In this document: piece after piece, positions 7,206 through 12,852 of the stretch
Position numbering within the stretch: the stretch's first letter is position 1
Layout of the letters: every line of letters begins with the position of its first letter
Source: Deltaproteobacteria bacterium
Lineage (GTDB): Bacteria > Desulfobacterota > DSM-4660 > Desulfatiglandales > B25-G16
NCBI GenBank assembly: GCA_018400255.1
Contig: JAGYMO010000064.1
Span: 1 to 12,852 of the forward strand
DNA: 12,852 nt
Direction: 5' to 3'
The notes under the pieces: model-generated
What the model was told of the DNA's origin: nothing
Seen by the model: only the letters and a program-made list of their open reading frames with translations
Databases searched by the model: none
Made by a program: the position numbers and the translations under genes

Positions 7206-9239
7206 TCATTGTCTAATAACCCTTAACCGCCTTCTATTTATTTTCCAGGTAATAGCAATTATCGTAAGAATAAGGGCGAAAATAAAGGTTTTCGGATACT
7301 TAACCCCATAAACAAATGGCACAAGAGAACATCTTGCAACAAATCTCAACCCCTCTGATCTGCCAATGTAATTTGCAATAGGAGGGGAAAAGTTATAATA
7401 AAACCTTACAAACATCCTACCTATTGAATTGTTTATTAAGATATTATCCCGAAACTCCTTTAATAAAACAACATCTTTTTCCATGGGCGATCCATAAGCA
7501 GCCGTAGCTATAAAGCAACCACCGTTACCTCCTCCGGACCCAGACTCCGTTGTAAAAGACCAGGTATAACTACTGTTAATTAAATTCCCACCAAAATCCT
7601 TTACACCTTCTGTAATGGTTGCCGTATATTTCGTGTCATGATCTAAGGGTGACAATGGTTTAAATATGGCAACATTTCCTCGGGATTTGACCTCCCCATC
7701 TATGTTTGTTGTGCCATTACTTACAAGAAATGTTTCCGTTGTTACAGTAGTGCGGTCCAGCGCCCTTAGGAACGTTGCACTAATGGATTCATCCACGTTT
7801 ACATCAATGGCGTTATCAGCCGGGTTTGTAAAGGTAATCTCAGATTCTCCTTCAGAATCACCAGTATACACATCATCAAACCTTGCCATGATGTAGCCTG
7901 ACTTTCCTGAATCTGCATCAACACGGGACTCAAGCCAGCGTGACTTATCGTATGGCTCATACACATCACCGGAAATTTGATATCTTGCGCTTTCGTCATT
8001 ACATTTAAAAATAAGAGATGATCCAGTAAATTCTATGGATAGAATATAATCCGTATTAAATTCTATAGGCGTATTGAGCTCCTTGTGAAAAAGCTCTGTA
8101 TATGAGCTATAATCCGACGAATTATACCTGGTAACTGATACCGCTGCCTTTAGATTGTTATCAGAATCAAAAACAATCCAGTTTCTGGCAAGGACGTTTC
8201 CCAGATACCTACTGTAATAATATCCACTGCCAGGTCCATGACTTTCGTTATAGTACCAGCCTGCAATCCTTGCCCTTCCCATAGCACCTTCAGAAACCCA
8301 GCTGGTATCCTTGATGTTTATCTTCGCCTCCAGATAGTCCGGCTTTTCTTTTAACCTGTTTTCCGTCGTAACTATACTGCCGCTTGCCTGCACATCCATA
8401 CAAAGCTTACCGTCGCTAACCTCCAATCTTTCCTCTACACTTTGCCATTTCGTTAAATCCAGCATGGGTGGGATTGTATCAAAGGTGTCGTAAACGGTAG
8501 AGCTATCGTTTATATAAACCTCATCAAAGAGAACAGACATATACCCCTTCCCTGACCCTTCACTAGAGTTTACTGCTGTAAGTAAGTATTTATAGGGCTC
8601 TAAGGCCTCTCTCTGGCGCTCTGGTCCCGTAAATGAACCAGTTACGTCGTCTATGGTAAATTCAAAACTATTCTCTCCGTCATAAAAAATTTTAACGACC
8701 GAATAATCCTTATTCAACTCCAGTACTCCAGGGCCTATCAAGGTTCCGGAGCCTCTTTCCTCTACTCCCCCCTCAGTGACCTCTCTTACCGTCCAAAAGG
8801 CCTCGAGACCATTTCCACGATCACCTATATATATAGCAGCCGCTACATTACCATTATTCGATGTATCTTCTGATTCCTCTTCAGGCAATATGCTGTTATA
8901 AAAATGTCCTTCTATGCCGGCTATAGAACTTGCACCGTATCCCGTGTCCAGATCCGCCTTTACCACTTTGACTTTGCACTCTATAGAATTGATATATTCA
9001 GGCTCCCGAAAATACACAGGCAGAGCCTTGGCGCCATCTTCCGGGGTATTGCCTACTTTAGAGATAAGCATGCCAAAAGAATGCACCTGTAAGACTGTCT
9101 CGGGTCCTAGCCATTTACTGTTATCAATTATCTCCCCTGAAAAATCATCGTATAACACTCTCCCAGCCCATGCCTCTGGAAGACTGATAAAAAAGAACAT
9201 TAGTATTAAAAATGTTCCCAAATAATATCTAAGCCTCAT
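7206..9239 (-). CDS. Exported protein with two similar N-terminal modules, Ig-like Big_5 domain and CFI-box C-terminal region
   Basis: The 677-residue protein starts with a Sec-type signal peptide (MRLRYYLGTFLILMFFFISL, cleavage probably after AWA at residue 25). Two modules follow, about 26-249 and 250-462. Each opens with a D-F-[S/D]...K-W pattern (YDDFSGEIIDNSKW; YDTFDTIPPMLDLTKW) and closes with a matching FDEVYINDS / FDDVYTGDS end. They look like beta-sandwich (concanavalin/LamG-like) domains born by duplication. Residues 466-564 (ITFTNPADNAIDV to YTWSFTTE) fit the Big_5 Ig-like family. A Gly-rich linker (566-574) leads to CFIATAAYGS (575-584), the signature I know as the CFI-box C-terminal domain. 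This continues through LKEFRDNILINNSIGRMFVRF and YYNFSPPIANYIGR to a membrane helix (about 650-665) and a basic tail (NRRRLRVIRQ). The layout suggests a cell-envelope protein retained or processed at its C-terminus. No enzyme motif is visible; ligand and role are unknown. A purine-rich GAGAGG lies about 11 bases before the ATG. Confidence 0.88.
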   Translation of the reverse strand: MRLRYYLGTFLILMFFFISLPEAWAGRVLYDDFSGEIIDNSKWLGPETVLQVHSFGMLISKVGNTPEDGAKALPVYFREPEYINSIECKVKVVKADLDTGYGASSIAGIEGHFYNSILPEEESEDTSNNGNVAAAIYIGDRGNGLEAFWTVREVTEGGVEERGSGTLIGPGVLELNKDYSVVKIFYDGENSFEFTIDDVTGSFTGPERQREALEPYKYLLTAVNSSEGSGKGYMSVLFDEVYINDSSTVYDTFDTIPPMLDLTKWQSVEERLEVSDGKLCMDVQASGSIVTTENRLKEKPDYLEAKINIKDTSWVSEGAMGRARIAGWYYNESHGPGSGYYYSRYLGNVLARNWIVFDSDNNLKAAVSVTRYNSSDYSSYTELFHKELNTPIEFNTDYILSIEFTGSSLIFKCNDESARYQISGDVYEPYDKSRWLESRVDADSGKSGYIMARFDDVYTGDSEGESEITFTNPADNAIDVNVDESISATFLRALDRTTVTTETFLVSNGTTNIDGEVKSRGNVAIFKPLSPLDHDTKYTATITEGVKDFGGNLINSSYTWSFTTESGSGGGNGGCFIATAAYGSPMEKDVVLLKEFRDNILINNSIGRMFVRFYYNFSPPIANYIGRSEGLRFVARCSLVPFVYGVKYPKTFIFALILTIIAITWKINRRRLRVIRQ

Positions 9240-9573
9240 AATAATTAGTTCCTCTCCCAGCCGAAATTTTGTGATAAAATCAATTGCCCCTTAAAAAAAT
9301 CCTTAACTCTCCCAAGATTTTATCCTTTAAAAAAATATAAAAATAAACCAAAAAAGTTCTGTGTATCTTCAAATTAAACTCTCAATCTCTACTATCTTCT
9401 CTTTCTTTGTCAAGGCAAAAAAGAACTATAACTTTTATAGACTATTTAAACCCTTCATCACAAAAGCATGCTAAAGGATAGTATAATAGACATTTACCAA
9501 AACCATTATTTTCCTTCGAACATTTCAGCAAATTCTTACAAATAGCCCTTTAGTTATTATTTTTCGAATTTCG
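9240..9573. other. AT-rich intergenic region upstream of the CFI-box gene
   Basis: This 334-base stretch between comF and the CFI-box gene has no plausible gene on either strand. It holds a promoter-like pair on the minus strand (9386-9413) with a long leader of about 140 bases. No strong GC hairpin or terminator for comF is seen, so readthrough from comF into the CFI-box gene is possible. Confidence 0.55.
9386..9413 (-). promoter_or_regulatory. Candidate promoter of the CFI-box gene
   Basis: A perfect TTGACA -35 (9408-9413, minus strand) is followed after 16 bases by TAGAGA (9386-9391). The -10 match is only moderate. It would leave a leader of about 140 bases. Confidence rests mainly on the -35. 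Confidence 0.35.
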
Positions 9574-10353
9574 TCAATCAAATGGGGTTCTAGCAAGAGT
9601 AACACAAATAATCTCCGCTGCGCCTGATTCTTTTAGGCTTTTTGCACATTCATTCAACGTAAACCCAGTCGTAAACACATCATCAACAAGCAATATTTTT
9701 TTCGCCTTTATAGCCTTTACATCTGTTACTGAAAATGCATTTTTAACATTTTCCCTTCTATCCATTTTTCTTAAACTTGCTTGGTTTTGGGTATATCTTA
9801 TTCTGATAAAAGATAAATAATCTAACTTTAATCTCAATTTTTTTGATAAAGCCTTGGCCAATAATAGGCTTTGATTATATCCCCTTTCCCTTAATTTCTT
9901 TTTATGAAGAGGCACAGGGATTATAATATATTCATCCATTTTATGAAACGTTTTTTGGATAAAATTTAATAAAAGGCCACCAAATGGTTTGCCCAGATGA
10001 GTTTCCGAGTTGTATTTGAACCTTTGAATTGCGCCTTTAAGTTTCCCGGAATAAAAATAGGGAGCCCTTGCAAGCTCAAAGTATGGTCTTTTGCGGGTAC
10101 AGTCCTCACACATGTGATTGTCGCCTCTATTTGTGGAAAAAGGGACTCCACATATACTGCATATCGGACTACTTATAAGGCTCATATCTCTTAAGCAATT
10201 ACTGCATATATAATTTAAAGGAAATTTAGCTTCCCTATAAGGTAAAAATTTCCCGCATATATGGCAGCGTGGGGGGTAGACAATATCAATGAATGAGGAA
10301 AGGGGGTTTCTCGTTTTATCCACGATATTATTTTTTTCCTTAAACACCATCAT
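9574..10353 (-). CDS. comF: ComF family protein (zinc-finger phosphoribosyltransferase-like)
   Basis: ComF-family proteins are cytoplasmic and linked to DNA uptake and processing in competent bacteria, though many carriers are not known to be competent. The 259-residue protein has an N-terminal zinc-ribbon region with four CxxC pairs: C30/C33, C50/C53, C65/C68 and C82/C85. A type I phosphoribosyltransferase fold follows with YSGKLKGAIQRFKY (101-114), PVPLHKKKLRERGYNQS (146-162) and the PRPP-binding loop LLVDDVFTTGFTL (221-233). All key family motifs are intact. The ATG at 10353 is followed directly by a second ATG; AGG six bases upstream of the first slightly favours it. The gene stands between the groESL terminator and the CFI-box gene on the same strand. 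Its only possible functional neighbour is ssb, 2.6 kb downstream. Confidence 0.93.
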   Translation of the reverse strand: MMVFKEKNNIVDKTRNPLSSFIDIVYPPRCHICGKFLPYREAKFPLNYICSNCLRDMSLISSPICSICGVPFSTNRGDNHMCEDCTRKRPYFELARAPYFYSGKLKGAIQRFKYNSETHLGKPFGGLLLNFIQKTFHKMDEYIIIPVPLHKKKLRERGYNQSLLLAKALSKKLRLKLDYLSFIRIRYTQNQASLRKMDRRENVKNAFSVTDVKAIKAKKILLVDDVFTTGFTLNECAKSLKESGAAEIICVTLARTPFD

Positions 10354-10401
10354 TTAAAACCTAACAGGCATTCTATATCATCAGTGAGGAATTGCAAATT
10401 T

Positions 10402-10440
10402 AATGCCCTCTTTCGCCCGTTTTTATGGGACGCGTCTCCC
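10402..10440. other. GC-richer patch with overlapping inverted repeats in the comF leader
   Basis: In an AT-rich gap, GGGACGCGTCTCCC (10427-10440) contains the palindrome GACGCGTC. CGCCC (10414-10418) can instead pair with GGG-A-CG (10427-10432) around a GTTTTTAT loop. The two pairings exclude each other. On the comF strand this falls about 50-90 bases before the start codon. It may be an operator or leader structure. It does not match a riboswitch I can name. Confidence 0.25.
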
Positions 10441-10558
10441 TATTGATAAAAATTGAAAATTCAACCTGTAATAATCACTATGAAACCTTATGTACACAAA
10501 AGTTTACCGAGAAATTGTGAGTTAAAAGCGCCTTTAGTTAAAGGTAAGCAGCATAAAT

Positions 10559-10594
10559 AAAAAAAGCGGTCAAGAAAATGCAGACCGCCTTTTT
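10559..10594 (-). terminator. Rho-independent terminator of groES-groEL
   Basis: The arms GCGGTC (10566-10571) and GACCGC (10583-10588) form a perfect 6-base stem around an 11-base loop. On the minus strand a run of seven T (complement of 10559-10565) follows at once. It is 40-75 bases past the groEL stop. A CTTTTT on the other side makes it potentially bidirectional, though no plus-strand gene approaches it. Confidence 0.88.
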
Positions 10595-10634
10595 AAAACA
10601 AATATATAATTAGAGTTTAGAATGTATGATTAAA

Positions 10635-12278
10635 TTACATCATTCCGCCCATTCCTCCTCCATATCCGCCTCCTGGAGGCATTGCTGGAGCAGGAGCCTC
10701 TTCTTTCGGTTTCTCAGCCACCATAGCCTCTGTTGTCAGCAACAAACCTGAAATTGAGGCAGCATTTTGAAGTGCAAATCTGGAAACCTTAGTAGGATCT
10801 ATAATTCCTACCTTGATAAGATCTTCATATTCGCCTGTCTCTGCGTTTAGACCATAAGCGCCCTTTTGATCTTTAACCTTTTCAACTACTACTGAACCCT
10901 CAAGCCCTGCATTATTAGCAATTTGACGTAGCGGCTCTTCAAGGGCCCTCTTTACTATATTTACCCCAAATTGGTCATCCCCTCCCAGCTTCATCTTAGA
11001 TAAGGCGTCTAAGCAACGGATAAAGGCAATACCGCCCCCTGGAACAATTCCTTCTTCCACTGCAGCCCTGGTAGCGTTAAGTGCGTCCTCAACCCTTGCC
11101 TTCTTTTCCTTCATCTCAGGTTCGGTAGCAGCCCCAACATTTATAACAGCAACGCCTCCAATTAGTTTTGCCAGCCTCTCCTGCAATTTTTCTCTATCAT
11201 AATCGGAGGTAGTATCATCAATTTGTGTCCTTATTTGCTTTACTCTTCCCTCGAGGTCGCTTCTGCTTCCTGCCCCGTCAACAATGGTCGTATTATCCTT
11301 ATCAATATTTACTGTTTTTGCGGAACCAAGATCATTGATAGTTACGCCCTCAAGTTTTATGCCAAGATCTTCAGATATTACCTTACCTCCTGTTAGTATT
11401 GCAATATCCTCAAGCATCGCCTTTCGCCTATCTCCAAAGCCAGGAGCCTTTACAGCAGCAACTTTAAGGGTTCCTCTCAGCTTATTGACAACTAAGGTTG
11501 CCAAGGCCTCACCTTCCACATCTTCAGCGATTATGAGGAGGGGTTTACCCATTTTTGCAATCTGCTCAAGCAATGGTACCATGTCTTTCATATTACTTAT
11601 CTTCTTCTCATGCAACAAGATATAAGGCTGCTCCAAGGATACCTCCATCTTCTCTGCATTGGTCACAAAGTAGGGGGAAAGATACCCTCTATCGAACTGC
11701 ATTCCCTCAACGATCTCAAGGGTCGTTTCCATGCTCTTGGCCTCTTCAACAGTAATAACACCCTCTTTTCCTACCTTTGCCATGGCCTCAGCTATTATAT
11801 TCCCGATTGTTTGATCATTGTTTGCTGATATTGTTCCAACCTGGGAAATTTCGTTCTGTTCTTTTGTTGGCTTGGACATCCCCCTTAATTCTTTTACTAC
11901 GGCATCCACTGCCTTATCAATACCTCGTTTTATCGACATAGGGTTGATGCCTGCGGAAACAAGCTTTGCCCCTTCACGATATATTGACTGGGCCAATACA
12001 GTCGCTGTTGTTGTTCCATCTCCAGCAACATCGGATGTCTTAGAGGCAACCTCTTTAACCATCTGAGCACCCATATTCTCAAACTTATCTTCAAGCTCTA
12101 TTTCTTTTGCAACTGTTACACCATCCTTAGTTATAGTTGGCGATCCCCAGGATTTTTCAAGAATAACATTTCTTCCTTTCGGCCCTAACGTTACCTTGAC
12201 CGCATTGGCCAGAGTATCAATTCCCTTCATTATTGATTCCCGGCCCTTCATTTCATATCTAATTTCCTTTGCCGACAT
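10635..12278 (-). CDS. groEL: Chaperonin GroEL (Hsp60, 60 kDa subunit)
   Basis: GroEL forms the double-ring ATP-driven folding chamber that is capped by GroES. The 547-residue product is collinear with E. coli GroEL. The P-loop-like LGPKGRNV (31-38), D52 in TKDGVTVAKE, and DGTTTATVLAQ from D87 are present. The catalytic D398 in EKKARVEDALNATRAAVEEG and the nucleotide-contact GGG (414-416) complete the ATP site. The apical domain includes GYLSPYFVTN (198-207), and the C-terminus ends in the flexible Gly-Met tail GGGYGGGMGGMM. The start MSAKEIRYEM is standard and AAGGAGG lies 8 bases before the ATG. It follows groES by 36 bases in one operon and is closed by the terminator at 10559-10594. A single complete copy is seen and no residue of note is missing. 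Confidence 0.99.
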   Translation of the reverse strand: MSAKEIRYEMKGRESIMKGIDTLANAVKVTLGPKGRNVILEKSWGSPTITKDGVTVAKEIELEDKFENMGAQMVKEVASKTSDVAGDGTTTATVLAQSIYREGAKLVSAGINPMSIKRGIDKAVDAVVKELRGMSKPTKEQNEISQVGTISANNDQTIGNIIAEAMAKVGKEGVITVEEAKSMETTLEIVEGMQFDRGYLSPYFVTNAEKMEVSLEQPYILLHEKKISNMKDMVPLLEQIAKMGKPLLIIAEDVEGEALATLVVNKLRGTLKVAAVKAPGFGDRRKAMLEDIAILTGGKVISEDLGIKLEGVTINDLGSAKTVNIDKDNTTIVDGAGSRSDLEGRVKQIRTQIDDTTSDYDREKLQERLAKLIGGVAVINVGAATEPEMKEKKARVEDALNATRAAVEEGIVPGGGIAFIRCLDALSKMKLGGDDQFGVNIVKRALEEPLRQIANNAGLEGSVVVEKVKDQKGAYGLNAETGEYEDLIKVGIIDPTKVSRFALQNAASISGLLLTTEAMVAEKPKEEAPAPAMPPGGGYGGGMGGMM

Positions 12279-12314
12279 AATTAATTCCTCCTTAGATTAT
12301 AAATTTAAAAATAT

Positions 12315-12605
12315 TTATTTAACAATAGCAATAATATCTTCTTCCTTCATTAAGAGATGCTCTTCGCCATCAATTTTTATCTCGGTCCCTGCATACTTGG
12401 AGAATAAAACCCTATCATCCTTTTTGACCTCCAGTGGAATCTTCTTGTTATCTTCTCCTCCTGTACTACCGCCTCCTACAGCAACGACAATTCCTTCCAT
12501 TGGCTTTTCCTTTGCTGTATCAGGAATTATTATACCCCCCTTTGTTTTTTCTTCCTCCTGTACTCTTTTCACAAGCACCCCATCTCGCATTGGCTGAATT
12601 TCCAT
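12315..12605 (-). CDS. groES: Co-chaperonin GroES (Hsp10)
   Basis: GroES is the seven-subunit lid of the GroEL chamber. The 96-residue protein has the family's usual length and motifs: MEIQPMRDGVLVKRV at the start, the mobile loop KTKGGIIIPDTAKEKP (20-35) whose GGIII contacts GroEL, and VLFSKYAGTEIKIDGEEHLLMKEEDIIAIV at 67-95. The roof-loop region is GGGSTGGEDNKKIPLEV. AGGAGG stands 5 bases before the ATG at 12605. It is the first gene of groES-groEL, with the operon promoter about 45 bases upstream. Confidence 0.98.
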   Translation of the reverse strand: MEIQPMRDGVLVKRVQEEEKTKGGIIIPDTAKEKPMEGIVVAVGGGSTGGEDNKKIPLEVKKDDRVLFSKYAGTEIKIDGEEHLLMKEEDIIAIVK

Positions 12606-12649
12606 CGTATCCTCCTAAAAAATTATTTTTAATTTTATTTTGATTAAAA

Positions 12650-12677
12650 CAAATAATAATGAAAATTAAAATGTCAA
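12650..12677 (-). promoter_or_regulatory. Candidate promoter of groES-groEL
   Basis: On the minus strand a perfect TTGACA (12672-12677), preceded by GGGC, is followed after 16 bases by TATTTG (12650-12655). Transcription would begin near 12643, giving a leader of about 38 bases. The CTTGACA -35 also resembles the start of heat-shock sigma32 sites, but no C-rich -10 follows. No CIRCE operator surrounds it. Confidence 0.5.
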
Positions 12678-12770
12678 GCCCTTTGAGTTAAAAATATTTT
12701 CCTTTGCTATTGCACTCTTATAATCTTACCTTGCAATGCATGAGACATATATTTTTAGTCCATAAAAAGG

Positions 12771-12852
12771 CCTGGTAGTGGAGCCCCACGGGGAAGCCCA
12801 TGGCATCACTTGGTTTCGCCGATTCGCTTCGCGAACGGCGGGGCTTAGTGGT
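12771..12852. other. GC-rich, hairpin-forming element truncated by the right edge
   Basis: Fifty-two of these 82 bases are G or C, in sharp contrast to the AT-rich DNA next to it. CGCCG-A-TTCGC (12817-12827) and GCGAACGGCG (12831-12840) form a 10-base stem with one bulged A and a TTC loop. AGCCCC (12782-12787) can pair with GGGGCT (12840-12845), and TAGTGG occurs on both flanks (12776-12781, 12846-12851). It may be a dispersed palindromic repeat, a structured RNA, or the end of an off-window gene: the minus strand has a frame open from the edge to a stop at 12718-12720. None of these can be settled here. Confidence 0.45.

Noticed and set aside
8914..9225. Plus-strand open frame of 103 codons opposite the CFI-box gene start
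   Set aside because: It overlaps the signal peptide and first module of a clearly real gene on the other strand and has no recognisable content.
10402..10440. Possible cyclic-di-GMP (GEMM) riboswitch before comF
   Set aside because: GGGACGC is present, but on the strand opposite comF, and the rest of the GEMM consensus (the GAAA tetraloop and receptor, the second conserved stem) is missing.
12710..12717. CIRCE element upstream of groES
   Set aside because: Only a single TTGCACTC half is present. There is no inverted GAGTGC partner at 9-base spacing.
12771..12852. SRP RNA, tmRNA end or tRNA at the right edge
   Set aside because: The SRP GGAAGGAAGCAGCC-type loop, a tRNA T-loop with cloverleaf, and a CCA-type 3' end are all absent on both strands.
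12718..12852. Calling the open minus-strand frame at the right edge a gene
   Set aside because: Only 44 codons are visible, in GC-rich palindromic DNA, with no recognised family. It is mentioned as a possibility under the structured element only.

Overview
The window is about 12.85 kb of AT-rich bacterial DNA with ordinary, tightly packed chromosomal genes. A Gram-negative bacterium fits best: there is a TatA-type translocase subunit, a GroEL with a Gly-Met tail, and a secreted protein ending in a CFIATAAYGS (CFI-box) C-terminal region. The protein flavour suggests an uncultured Desulfobacterota/deltaproteobacterial or Nitrospirota-like lineage, but that placement is a low-confidence impression. 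No mobile element, CRISPR array, rRNA or tRNA was recognised.

Layout, left to right. Positions 1-877 (minus) hold the N-terminal part of a CstA-family peptide/pyruvate transporter that runs off the left edge. Across a ~500-bp spacer with a short inverted repeat, a cytoplasmic TPR-repeat protein (1392-2615, plus) is transcribed divergently. It is followed by an OFA/monocarboxylate-type MFS transporter (2728-3969, plus), then sucC-sucD (4229-6300, plus) encoding both subunits of succinyl-CoA synthetase, and then a TatA-type twin-arginine translocase subunit (6338-6535, plus), probably in the same transcript.

From 6552 onward all genes lie on the minus strand: ssb (6552-6968), a large exported protein with two similar N-terminal modules, an Ig-like Big_5 domain and a CFI-box C-terminus (7206-9239), a ComF-like phosphoribosyltransferase (9574-10353), and groES-groEL (12605 down to 10635). 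The groESL operon has a clear rho-independent terminator at 10559-10594 and a vegetative-type promoter at 12650-12677, with no CIRCE operator. The last ~80 bases (12771-12852) are abruptly GC-rich (52 of 82 bases) and strongly hairpin-forming, and are cut by the window edge.

Functionally the genes cover central metabolism (SucCD), carboxylate or peptide uptake (CstA, MFS), protein export (TatA), DNA maintenance and uptake-related functions (SSB, ComF) and protein folding (GroESL). They do not form one evident pathway. I found no convincing new multi-gene system. The items most worth a second look are the CFI-box exported protein, the truncated GC-rich structured element at the right edge, and the sucCD-tatA linkage.
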